The position numbers and the translations under genes are program-made. 59,490 bases of DNA from Donghicola sp041224595 (lineage in GTDB: Bacteria > Pseudomonadota > Alphaproteobacteria > Rhodobacterales > Rhodobacteraceae): the NCBI RefSeq assembly GCF_041224595.1, contig NZ_JBGFGN010000128.1, positions 1 to 59,490 of the forward strand, given 5' to 3'. Below, one piece after another: positions 17,551 through 25,307 of the stretch; within the stretch, counting starts at the first letter, position 1; each line of letters begins with the position of its first letter. The notes beneath the pieces were generated by a model. It searched no databases, was not told the origin of the DNA, and was given only the letters and a program-made list of their open reading frames with translations.

Positions 17551-17608
17551 TCCGAAGAGACCATATTTTGAACGCCTTTGATTTCGGGGCATTTACAGGC
17601 CGATCGCA

Positions 17609-18496
17609 ATGAAGCACGACAAGGAACTGTCAGGAGACACCACTGCCGAAGGCGGAATTTGCGCCAAAGACGTGACGGTCACCTATCGGAACGGACACAC
17701 CGCCCTTCGCGATGCCAGTTTTCAAATTCCGCGCGGAACGGTGACTGCTTTGGTCGGCGTGAACGGCGCCGGAAAATCGACCCTGTTCAAAGCGATCATG
17801 GGTTTTGTTCCTGTGGCGAAAGGCGAAATTCAGCTACTGGGACTGAGTGTGAAGGATGCGCTGAAGCGCAATCTCGTCTCTTACGTCCCCCAGTCCGAAG
17901 AGGTGGATTGGACATTTCCGGTCCTCGTTGAAGACGTGGTCATGATGGGCCGCTATGGGCACATGGGGTTCCTGCGCAGACCTTCCAAAGCCGACCACGC
18001 CGCTGTTGACGCAGCGTTGGCGCGCGTGAATATGCAGGATTTCCGGCACCGTCAGATTGGCGAGCTGTCAGGCGGCCAAAAGAAGCGTGTCTTTCTCGCG
18101 CGGGCCTTGGCGCAGGACGGTCAGGTCATCCTGCTGGATGAACCCTTTACCGGCGTTGATGTGAAGACCGAAGAACAGATCATCACCTTGTTGCGCGAGT
18201 TGCGGACAGAGGGGCGGGTGATGTTGGTGTCCACACATAATTTGGGGTCCGTTCCCGAATTTTGCGATCGCACCGTTCTGGTCAAGGGAACAGTGCTGGC
18301 CTACGGGCCAACAGAGACGACATTCAACCGCAAGAATCTTGAGACCGCATTCGGAGGCGTTTTGCGGCACTTCACCCTTGGCGGCGCCGAGCTGCATGAT
18401 GATGAAGACGAGCGGCACCTGTCGATCTTTACCGATGATGAGCGGCCGCTGGTGCAATATGGCGATCGTACCCACAAAGCGACACAAAGGTCATGA
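17609..18496 (+). CDS. sitB: Manganese/iron ABC transporter ATP-binding protein SitB
   Basis: A 295-residue ATPase. Walker A is GVNGAGKST near residue 50, the Q-loop is in SYVPQSEEVDWTFP (a hallmark of the Mn/Zn family), the signature is LSGGQKKR, Walker B is VILLDEPFTGVD and the H-loop is in STHN. About 35 polar residues follow the usual end, including HDDEDERH, which could sense metal. It overlaps sitC by four bases. It energises uptake of metal delivered by SitA. Confidence 0.93.
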   Translation: MKHDKELSGDTTAEGGICAKDVTVTYRNGHTALRDASFQIPRGTVTALVGVNGAGKSTLFKAIMGFVPVAKGEIQLLGLSVKDALKRNLVSYVPQSEEVDWTFPVLVEDVVMMGRYGHMGFLRRPSKADHAAVDAALARVNMQDFRHRQIGELSGGQKKRVFLARALAQDGQVILLDEPFTGVDVKTEEQIITLLRELRTEGRVMLVSTHNLGSVPEFCDRTVLVKGTVLAYGPTETTFNRKNLETAFGGVLRHFTLGGAELHDDEDERHLSIFTDDERPLVQYGDRTHKATQRS

Positions 18497-19356
18497 GCGT
18501 TCTGCTAGAGCCTTTTAGCTACGGCTACATGACGAATGCCATGTGGGTGTCTGCTTTGGTGGGTGGTGTTTGTGCTTTTCTTTCCGCCTATCTGATGCTC
18601 AAGGGCTGGTCGCTGATCGGCGATGCGCTGTCTCACTCCGTCGTGCCGGGGGTGGCGGGTGCCTATATCCTCGGGGTGCCCTTCGCGCTTGGTGCCTTCT
18701 TTTCCGGAGGTTTGGCCGCAGCAGCCATGCTGTTTTTGGCGGATCGGTCCGGGTTGAAGCATGATGTGATCATCGGGATCATTTTCACGTCTTTTTTCGG
18801 GCTTGGGCTCTTTATGGCGTCGGTCAGTCCGATTTCGGTATCGATCCAGACCATCACCATGGGCAATATTCTGGCGATCACGCCAGAGGATACGCTGCAA
18901 CTTGCGATTATCGGCTTTGTGTCTTTGACCGTTCTGCTGCTGAAGTGGAAGGATCTCATGGTCACTTTTTTTGACGAAAGCCATGCTCGGTCGATCGGCC
19001 TTCGCCCACGGCTGCTCAAGGCAATCTTCTTTACTCTTTTGTCCGCCTGCGTTGTCGCGGCGATGCAAACCGTCGGTGCGTTTCTGGTGATTGCGATGGT
19101 CGTGACACCTGGGGCGACGGCCTATCTTCTGTGTGATCGGTTCCCAAGGCTGATCGTGACCTCGGTCTTGATCGGAGCGATCACGAGCTTTGCGGGCGCG
19201 TATATCAGCTATTTCCTTGATGGCGCGACGGGCGGCGTAATCGTCGTTCTGCAAACCGTGATCTTCTTGGCGGTCTTTATTTGGGCGCCAAAGCACGGCG
19301 TTCTGGCCGCACGCAGGCAAGCTGCGGCCGCTCTACAAAACGGGGATGCATCATGA
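18493..19356 (+). CDS. sitC: Manganese/iron ABC transporter permease SitC
   Basis: A 287-residue permease with eight or so hydrophobic segments, ABC-3 family. The segment LKGWSLIGDALSHSVVPGVAGAY is the family signature, with Asp and His lining the metal path, and VVTPGATAYLL is the coupling region. It overlaps sitB and sitD by ATGA. With SitD it forms the membrane channel. Confidence 0.93.
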   Translation: MSVLLEPFSYGYMTNAMWVSALVGGVCAFLSAYLMLKGWSLIGDALSHSVVPGVAGAYILGVPFALGAFFSGGLAAAAMLFLADRSGLKHDVIIGIIFTSFFGLGLFMASVSPISVSIQTITMGNILAITPEDTLQLAIIGFVSLTVLLLKWKDLMVTFFDESHARSIGLRPRLLKAIFFTLLSACVVAAMQTVGAFLVIAMVVTPGATAYLLCDRFPRLIVTSVLIGAITSFAGAYISYFLDGATGGVIVVLQTVIFLAVFIWAPKHGVLAARRQAAAALQNGDAS

Positions 19357-20186
19357 TCGACACCCTTTTGATGCCCTTCATGTTTCCGTTCATGCAGAAC
19401 GCTTTTTGGATAGCGCTTTTGGTGTCAGTGCCCACGGCACTTCTGTCATGTTTTCTTGTGCTCAAGGGATGGGCTTTGATGGGGGATGCCGTCAGTCACG
19501 CAACCCTGCCCGGAATCGTACTTGCTTATATTCTGGGTCTGCCGCTGATCCTTGGGGCGTTTGCCGCTGGTATGGTGACCGCACTCGCGACAGGCTTTCT
19601 GACTGAAAACAGTCGGATCAAGCAGGACACAATCATGGGCGTTGTTTTCTCTGGCATGTTTGCTCTGGGGATCGTGATGTATGTGGCGATCGACACCAAC
19701 GTGCATCTGGATCACATCCTTTTTGGCAACATGCTTGGCGTTGGGTCCGAGGATCTGTGGACAGCCGGCATCATTTCGGTCGGCGTGGCGTCGGTCCTGC
19801 TGCTGAAGTGGAAAGACTTTATGCTCTATGCGTTTGATCCCGCGCAGGCACGGGTCTCTGGGCTGCCGGTAGGGTGGCTGCACCATGGTCTGTTGGCAAT
19901 TCTGTCTTTGACGGTCGTTGCGACCTTGTCGGCGACTGGGCTGATCCTCGCGATCGGATTGCTCGTCGCCCCCGGCGCGATCGCGTTCCTGCTGGTGCGC
20001 AGTTTGAAACACATGCTGGTAGTTTCCGTGGTGGTCTGCGCCCTGTCGATGTTGTCGGGTGTCTACCTGAGCTTCTATCTAGACAGCGCTCCTGCGCCGA
20101 CAATCATTCTGGTGCTAACTGCGCTCTTCGTGGTGGCCTTTGTGCGGCGTTCTGTGCAGAGCCGCAGGGCTTCTGCCACGGTGTAA
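19353..20186 (+). CDS. sitD: Manganese/iron ABC transporter permease SitD
   Basis: A 277-residue ABC-3 permease paralogous to SitC, with the same VLKGWALMGDAVSHATLPGIVLAYI signature and LLVAPGAIAFLL coupling segment. The ATG at 19353 overlaps the sitC stop; an upstream in-frame extension to 19281 lies within sitC and lacks support. Its stop is seven bases from the stop of the convergent ECF ATPase gene, so the two operons meet with almost no spacer. Confidence 0.93.
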   Translation: MIDTLLMPFMFPFMQNAFWIALLVSVPTALLSCFLVLKGWALMGDAVSHATLPGIVLAYILGLPLILGAFAAGMVTALATGFLTENSRIKQDTIMGVVFSGMFALGIVMYVAIDTNVHLDHILFGNMLGVGSEDLWTAGIISVGVASVLLLKWKDFMLYAFDPAQARVSGLPVGWLHHGLLAILSLTVVATLSATGLILAIGLLVAPGAIAFLLVRSLKHMLVVSVVVCALSMLSGVYLSFYLDSAPAPTIILVLTALFVVAFVRRSVQSRRASATV

Positions 20187-20193
20187 TCCAGCG

Positions 20194-20847
20194 TCAATCC
20201 GCCCGGCTCAAAGCACCTGCCTTTAATTCGTAAGCGCCTGATGTGATCTTGGCGCGGAACTCGGGATTGTGGCTAATGAGCAAGAGCGCCTGAGGCAGGC
20301 TTTGCAAAATATCGATCAACCGCGCCTCGTTCTCCTGATCCAGCGCATTTGTCGGTTCGTCTAAAATCAGCACCTCTGGGTCCATGGCGAGTACGGTCGC
20401 CAAGGTCACAAGGCGCTTTTCCCCGCCGGACAGATGGTGGGTGATCCGGTCTTTCAAATGGGTCAGATGCAGCCGGGACAGGATGCTATCCACGATGGCC
20501 AGAGCCTCTTCGCGGGATTTGCCAAGGTTCAGGGGGCCAAACGCGATGTCCTCGGTTACCGTGGGGCAAAAGAGCTGATCGTCAGGGTCTTGAAAGACAT
20601 AGCCGACGCGTTGGCGAACCTCGGAGAAATCCTGCTCTGTTCTGCGCTCTTTGCCAAATGCTTGAACCGTTCCTTCGCTTGGGCGTAGCAAACCGACCGC
20701 AATCTTGAGCAATGTCGATTTGCCTACCCCGTTGGGCCCGATCAGCGACAAACGCTCTTTGTCGCGCAGCGTCAGCGAGGCACCAGCCAAGACAGGTGCG
20801 TGACCGGGATATGCAAAGGTGATGTTCTGCAAATCAAGCAATGCCAT
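20194..20847 (-). CDS. nikO: ECF-type cobalt/nickel transporter ATP-binding protein (NikO/CbiO)
   Basis: A 217-residue ATPase beginning MALLDLQNITFAYPG. Walker A is GPNGVGKST, the Q-loop is GYVFQDPDDQLFCPTVTEDIAFGP (highly typical of CbiO/NikO), the signature is LSGGEKR and Walker B is VLILDEPTNALD. It ends the operon nikK-M-L-Q-O and overlaps nikQ by 14 bases. It drives metal uptake through NikQ and NikM. The operon is preceded by a cobalamin riboswitch, so cobalt is the likelier metal. Confidence 0.92.
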   Translation of the reverse strand: MALLDLQNITFAYPGHAPVLAGASLTLRDKERLSLIGPNGVGKSTLLKIAVGLLRPSEGTVQAFGKERRTEQDFSEVRQRVGYVFQDPDDQLFCPTVTEDIAFGPLNLGKSREEALAIVDSILSRLHLTHLKDRITHHLSGGEKRLVTLATVLAMDPEVLILDEPTNALDQENEARLIDILQSLPQALLLISHNPEFRAKITSGAYELKAGALSRAD

Positions 20848-21625
20848 GCCATGCCTCAAGTAGAACAAGCAGCACCATCGCTGTAGTCATCCAAGCGGCA
20901 AAGATCCAGTCGCGGTCGCGCATCTGAAAGGACTCGAGCAGGACAAAGCGCCCCGAAAAGCCCCGACATTTCATTGCGCCGAGCACTCGCTCGGACCGCT
21001 CTAGCGCGCGTACCAGCATCATGCCGATCAGATAGCCAAAGCTGCGATAGGTGTGCCAGTTGGTAACAGGACGGAAGCCGCGCATCTTCATTGCGGATCG
21101 GAGCCGCAGATATTCCGAGCGTAGGGTTTCGATGTAGCGGATCGTGAACATCAAAAGCTGAACCAGCTGCTCTGGCATCCGCAGGGCGTGGAGTGCATGG
21201 CCCATGGTGACAGGCTCCATCGAACCAACCAGACACATCAACGCCAGAATTACTGCGTTTGCGGTCAACGCGATCTCGACCGCCTGCCACAGTCCCTCCC
21301 ACGAGGCGGAGATGCCGAAAACCGAGAGCATAGGCGTCCCGGGCACAGAGAAGGGCAAGAGGATCAGAGTGAAAATGATGAACCCGTCCATCCCAGCCAT
21401 CCGCTTGAGCGTGCGCTTTTTGGGTAGGCCGGAAAGCGGCAGCAAAGCGCCAGCAACCAGAACCGCCAGAAAGAGCGCCAGAAGATCGGATAAGCCGACC
21501 ACGACCAGCGCAAAGACGGTTGCCAGTACGATCCGCAGGCGCGGATCCAGATCAGGGATCGGACCGATCGCGAAAAGTGATCCTGTGCGGGGGGCTTTCT
21601 CTGCGCTGGTCAGTCGTTGCATCAT
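20834..21625 (-). CDS. nikQ: ECF-type cobalt/nickel transporter transmembrane protein (NikQ/CbiQ)
   Basis: A 263-residue membrane protein with several helices at either end and the two cytoplasmic coupling motifs of the T component, SAMKMRGFRP and GAMKCRGFSG, that bind the ATPase. Length and layout fit CbiQ/NikQ. It starts directly after the nikL stop and overlaps nikO by 14 bases. Confidence 0.92.
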   Translation of the reverse strand: MMQRLTSAEKAPRTGSLFAIGPIPDLDPRLRIVLATVFALVVVGLSDLLALFLAVLVAGALLPLSGLPKKRTLKRMAGMDGFIIFTLILLPFSVPGTPMLSVFGISASWEGLWQAVEIALTANAVILALMCLVGSMEPVTMGHALHALRMPEQLVQLLMFTIRYIETLRSEYLRLRSAMKMRGFRPVTNWHTYRSFGYLIGMMLVRALERSERVLGAMKCRGFSGRFVLLESFQMRDRDWIFAAWMTTAMVLLVLLEAWHGIA

Positions 21626-22219
21626 CTATTGCCCTGCCATGCGCCGCCGGGCGGCGATATAGAAATACAGACCGAACAGGCCAAAGATGTAGCCGATGCC
21701 ACCAAGAACGGTCTGAAGGTCGTTCTTTTCGCGATATGCCGCAAGTTCACGGCGTAGGGGACGCATCTCGTCGCGTACGGCTTCTGCGATGGCAAGACGT
21801 TCTTCGTTGGACAAAGAGGCCACTGTGACCTGCGCCGCGGTCTCCGCCGTTCCGGCGGGTGCTTGTTGGGACAACGTTTCCTCGATCGCAGCCACGCCTA
21901 GGATTTCGGCGATCTCGTTTGCGGGCATTGTGGCTTCGGCCACGTGCCCTGCGCCCATATCCGCTTTGAAAACGTGCGGAATTGGCTCTGTGGGGGTAAA
22001 GATGAAAAAGCCATCGCGGTCTGTCACAGCTTCGCCGATTTGCACGCCTTGGGCATCTAGAACCTGAATAGTGGTTCCCGCAGACATGTCACCGTTCGAA
22101 AAACCAAGCTCGCCTTCAATCGAGTCTCCGGATTTGAAGATCGCAAAAATTACCTTGTGAGCAGCAGCAGGGAAAGGCAGCGCAATCAATGCAATAATTA
22201 GGGCAAGGTATCGGATCAA
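21626..22219 (-). CDS. nikL: NikL/CbiL-type accessory component of metal ECF transporter
   Basis: A 197-residue protein: signal peptide (RYLALIIALIALPFPAAA) with mature start HKVIFAIFKSGDSIEGEL, a carboxypeptidase-regulatory-like fold with DGFFIFTPTEP, a helical region (NEERLAIAEAVRDEMRPLRREL) and one C-terminal membrane helix (VLGGIGYIFGLFGLYFYIA). This matches NikL, the extra small component of NikMLQO-type transporters. The His right after the predicted cleavage site probably binds metal. It overlaps nikM by four bases. Confidence 0.85.
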   Translation of the reverse strand: MIRYLALIIALIALPFPAAAHKVIFAIFKSGDSIEGELGFSNGDMSAGTTIQVLDAQGVQIGEAVTDRDGFFIFTPTEPIPHVFKADMGAGHVAEATMPANEIAEILGVAAIEETLSQQAPAGTAETAAQVTVASLSNEERLAIAEAVRDEMRPLRRELAAYREKNDLQTVLGGIGYIFGLFGLYFYIAARRRMAGQ

Positions 22220-22833
22220 TGTGCCGCTCCCTTGATCGCCGAGAAAAGGTCAGGACGCACCTTGCGCACCAAATAGACCGCCGTACCTGTGAGCAGCGCC
22301 TCGATTACCATGACAGGGATATGCGCGAAGAACACCAGCTTGGCCGCGGGAATGAACGCGTCGCCCGTGAGCATCAGTGAAAAGGCGACCAGACATGTTG
22401 TGGCCGCGATAGCAAAGGCGCCACCGACACCGGCCCAGATCGCGCCGGTCGTGGGGGAACTACGCTCGACCAACTTGCCGAACAAGAGCCAGGTCAGAAC
22501 CGCTGGCCCAGCGATGTTCAGGGCGTTGACCCCCAAGACGGTCAACCCGCCAAAGCCAAAGAACACGGTTTGAAGCAACAGCCCAACAAAGAGCGCCGGG
22601 AATGCGGCCCACCCCAGGATGAGCCCGGCCAGACCGTTCAGGATCAGGTGCACCGAAGACGGACCAATCGGCACGTGGATCAGAGAGGCAACAAAGAAAC
22701 TGGCAGAGAGGATCCCGGTTGCGGGGATCCTCTCTAGGCTTAGCCGTTTGAGGCCCATGGCTACGCCCCCGACAGCCAAAACGGTGCCAGCGATGACAAC
22801 AGAGTTTGAAAGAGCGCCGTCAACAATGTGCAT
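22216..22833 (-). CDS. nikM: ECF-type cobalt/nickel substrate-specificity component (NikM/CbiM)
   Basis: A 205-residue membrane protein opening MHIVDGALS. The invariant N-terminal Met-His that ligates Co2+ or Ni2+ in CbiM/NikM is present, which fixes the start. A second ligand region is GPSSVHLILNGLAGLILGW. There are six or so hydrophobic segments. It binds the metal ion and is moved by NikQ and NikO. It starts three bases after the nikK stop and overlaps nikL. Cobalt and nickel forms cannot be told apart reliably by eye. Confidence 0.9.
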   Translation of the reverse strand: MHIVDGALSNSVVIAGTVLAVGGVAMGLKRLSLERIPATGILSASFFVASLIHVPIGPSSVHLILNGLAGLILGWAAFPALFVGLLLQTVFFGFGGLTVLGVNALNIAGPAVLTWLLFGKLVERSSPTTGAIWAGVGGAFAIAATTCLVAFSLMLTGDAFIPAAKLVFFAHIPVMVIEALLTGTAVYLVRKVRPDLFSAIKGAAH

Positions 22834-22836
22834 GGA

Positions 22837-23625
22837 TTATTCCATATTGTAGGCTCTGATCCAGAACACGGCGTCCTGACTCAGAGGTTTGCCGTTGTGT
22901 TCTGTCTCTGGGCCTGCTTCGAGAGCAGCAAAACCCCACCACCCGGCTTTGGGAACACCGAATGTAAAGTACCCATTCGCGTCAGATATAGCGACTACGG
23001 TTCCGCCGGGCATTGTGCCGACGGTCGGTTCACTGGCGGAAAAGGTCTGAATGTCGGGTGTCGCAGCGACGTACTCGATCTCGATCTCGATACCCGCTGC
23101 GGGCTTGCCTTCGCTCAGGACTTGGCCGGTGAAGCTCGAGCCCGTGATCACATTGTAAGGCTTGACCAAGGGGACGATCTCGGTGCGCAGGCCAACGGGG
23201 TTCATCCAATCTGTCGGGAGCTCGTTACGATTGAAAACCACTTTCGTGAGCTGCTGGATATACTTGTCTTCGCTCTCTTCAAAATATGGGGCGGGTTCGG
23301 TCACCACGACGTAATCGCCAGATCGTTTGACGGGCAGGGTCGCGCGAAAGCCGTTGTTTTCGTTCTCTGCACCCTTGAAACTGGCGGCTTCCAGACGATC
23401 AGCCAGATCTGTTTTTTCGCCATTGTGGATCATGTAAAAGGCTTCAGGCGCCTCCATTTCCATCACATGGCCGTTCTCGAAGGGGTGCCAAAACACAACG
23501 GCCAAGGGGACATCGCCCGGCGTCGAAATCTGTGTTTCGTCAGCGTAAGGCAGGAGAAAATGCGCCTGCGCGGCAATCGGGAGGAATGTGATCAGCGCGG
23601 CGGCTGACAGGAGTTTGTTCTTCAT
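22837..23625 (-). CDS. nikK: DUF4198 periplasmic protein (NikK type)
   Basis: A 262-residue secreted protein with signal peptide KNKLLSAAALITFLPIAAQA and mature start HFLLPYADE. DUF4198 features follow: VVFWHPFENGHVMEMEAPE near residue 45, GDYVVVTEPAPYFEESEDKYIQQ, and a C-terminal EIEYVAAT...GWWGFAALE segment. DUF4198 proteins called NikK accompany NikMLQO transporters and probably bring metal to the membrane. GAGAGG lies before the ATG. It is the first gene after the cobalamin riboswitch. Confidence 0.87.
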   Translation of the reverse strand: MKNKLLSAAALITFLPIAAQAHFLLPYADETQISTPGDVPLAVVFWHPFENGHVMEMEAPEAFYMIHNGEKTDLADRLEAASFKGAENENNGFRATLPVKRSGDYVVVTEPAPYFEESEDKYIQQLTKVVFNRNELPTDWMNPVGLRTEIVPLVKPYNVITGSSFTGQVLSEGKPAAGIEIEIEYVAATPDIQTFSASEPTVGTMPGGTVVAISDANGYFTFGVPKAGWWGFAALEAGPETEHNGKPLSQDAVFWIRAYNME

Positions 23626-23700
23626 TTCGAACCTCTCAGAATGCGGGGCATAGGCCCGCAGATGAAAGGACAGTAGGGAAGCTGGACACGGTAGATTTTT

Positions 23701-23776
23701 AGACCTGCCGAGCCAGACGCTCACCCCGGCGTCCGGTTGGGTAAGGCCGGTTTCCCGACCCCGTGACGGCAGGTCT
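23701..23776 (-). promoter_or_regulatory. Candidate expression-platform pairing of the riboswitch
   Basis: AGACCTGCC, the 3' part of the B12 box (23768-23776), is perfectly complementary to GGCAGGTCT at 23701-23709 in the transcript. Between them CCGGACGC and GCGTCTGG can form a competing 8-bp stem. These mutually exclusive pairings could form the switch. No clear T-run follows, so the mechanism is not settled. Confidence 0.5.
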
Positions 23777-23925
23777 CCTGGCTCGCGGGTCGTTATGCTG
23801 TCCTTGCCTTCCCGGGGTGTTCCCCAGTGGCGTGTTGGACGCACTCACCGCTTACAGTTGCGGGGGCAGCCACGGTTTTGGTCCCTGATGGGTACGCCGC
23901 ACCGTGTTCCCTTTTACTTCTGCTG
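23768..23925 (-). promoter_or_regulatory. Cobalamin (B12) riboswitch upstream of nikKMLQO
   Basis: On the minus strand the conserved blocks appear in order: AAAGGGAACACGGTG, CCGTGGCTGCCCCCGCAACTG, GTAAGCGGTGAG, CCACTGGG, CCCGGGAAGGC and the B12 box GAGCCAGGAGACCTGCC at 23768-23784. This is the full class consensus. It lies about 140 bases before the nikK start. Such elements shut off cobalt uptake or B12 synthesis when adenosylcobalamin is plentiful. Confidence 0.93.
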
Positions 23926-24158
23926 CGCCGTGTCGCGCCACGCAGAACCGTTCACGGCTTTGTAATGCAGGGAGTTCATAGCCGAGTCAATCTCGAACGT
24001 GATAGGGCAGGGACGCGACTCGGAAGAGGGGTGTCGCTGCGCCGTTTTCGCGTTGTGAACCGTTTTAAATGGTTTGAGCGCAACCGAGCGAAACAGCCGG
24101 GTGGGCCTTTGGTCACAACGTCAATGAGAGCATCCGCGAAGCGGTGCGCTGACTGAAT

Positions 24159-24173
24159 ATGAATTTCGTTCAT
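24159..24173. promoter_or_regulatory. Candidate MetR-type binding site before metH
   Basis: ATGAATTTCGTTCAT is a 15-bp palindrome containing TGAAnnnnnTTCA, the known MetR consensus. It lies 76 bp before the split metH start. No metR gene is in the window, so the regulator is inferred. Confidence 0.55.
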
Positions 24174-24185
24174 AACAAACTCAAG

Positions 24186-24202
24186 AAGCATGAATTATGC
24201 TT
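24186..24202. promoter_or_regulatory. Inverted repeat in the metH leader
   Basis: AAGCAT-GAATT-ATGCTT is a perfect 6-bp inverted repeat 47 bp before the first metH ATG. It could be a second operator half or a small leader hairpin. The rest of 23926-24248 shows nothing else I can name. Confidence 0.3.
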
Positions 24203-24248
24203 TGTCTCCTGACCGTGGTACGCGCGTGCGCAGAAAGCAGGTGCCCTC

Positions 24249-25307
24249 ATGAACTCTCTCTCGCTGCCGCGCAGCCCTTCGTACGATGCCATCGCCAAAG
24301 CCGCCAACGAGCGTATTCTGATCCTCGATGGTGCGATGGGGACGATGATCCAGACCCTGAACATGACCGAAGAAGATTTTACCGCCAGCGGTCATATTCA
24401 CGGTCCTGGCTGCCGCCACCATTTGGACCACCCGCAAAAGGGCAACAATGACCTGCTGGTTCTGACCCAGCCCCAAGCGGTCGAGGACATCCAGCTAGAG
24501 TTCGCTCTAGCGGGTGCGGACATTCTGGAAACCAATACGTTTTCTTCGACCACCATCGCGCAGGCCGACTACGGCTTGGAGAACGCGGTGCATGATCTGA
24601 ACGTCGCGGGCGCACAGGTGGCCCGCCGCGCTGCGGACCGCGCAACCGCGCAGGACGGCAAACCCCGCTGGGTCGCAGGCGCTGTGGGGCCGACTAACCG
24701 CACCGCTTCCATTAGTCCCGATGTGAATGATCCCGGCTACCGCGCCGTGACCTTTGACGAACTGAGCGCCGCTTACGGCCAGCAGATCGACGGGTTGATC
24801 GCGGGTGGTTCTGATCTGATCCTGATCGAAACGATTTTCGACACGCTGAATGCCAAAGCGGCTATCTTTGCCGCGTTTGAGAGCTTCGCCAAAGTGGGTC
24901 GGCAACTGCCCATCATGATTTCGGGCACCATCACCGATGCCTCGGGACGGACTCTTTCGGGGCAGACGCCCACGGCTTTCTGGCACTCGGTCCGTCATGC
25001 GCGGCCCTTTACCGTGGGTTTGAACTGCGCCCTTGGCGCTGATGCTATGCGGCCGCATCTGGCGGAACTGGCAGGCGTTGCAGACACCCGCATCTGCGCC
25101 TACCCCAACGCGGGCCTGCCCAACGCGTTCGGCCAATACGATGAAACGCCCGAGCAAACCGCCAAACTGGTCGAGGTCTTTGCCCGCGAAGGTCTGATCA
25201 ACGTGGCGGGCGGCTGCTGCGGCACCACGCCTGACCACATCCGCGCCATCGCGGAGCATGTCGCGCCCTACGCCCCCCGCCAGATCAAGGAGACCGCCGA
25301 TGTCTAA
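24249..25307 (+). CDS. metH: Methionine synthase, homocysteine-binding part (split MetH, N-terminal protein)
   Basis: A 352-residue protein equal to the first module of MetH. It folds as the homocysteine-activating barrel; zinc ligands C260 (VGLNCALGA) and C323-C324 (GGCCGTTPDH) are intact. It ends in the linker that normally joins this module to the pterin module. The stop overlaps the next start by eight bases (ATGTCTAA). The two products total 1258 residues, about the length of a one-chain MetH, so nothing is missing. It should pass zinc-bound homocysteine to methylcobalamin held by the partner protein. Confidence 0.92.
   Translation: MNSLSLPRSPSYDAIAKAANERILILDGAMGTMIQTLNMTEEDFTASGHIHGPGCRHHLDHPQKGNNDLLVLTQPQAVEDIQLEFALAGADILETNTFSSTTIAQADYGLENAVHDLNVAGAQVARRAADRATAQDGKPRWVAGAVGPTNRTASISPDVNDPGYRAVTFDELSAAYGQQIDGLIAGGSDLILIETIFDTLNAKAAIFAAFESFAKVGRQLPIMISGTITDASGRTLSGQTPTAFWHSVRHARPFTVGLNCALGADAMRPHLAELAGVADTRICAYPNAGLPNAFGQYDETPEQTAKLVEVFAREGLINVAGGCCGTTPDHIRAIAEHVAPYAPRQIKETADV

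Noticed and set aside
25300..25307. Stop/start overlap in metH as a frameshift error or broken gene
   Set aside because: The break falls exactly in the inter-domain linker, with a good ribosome site and an ATG, and all domains are intact.
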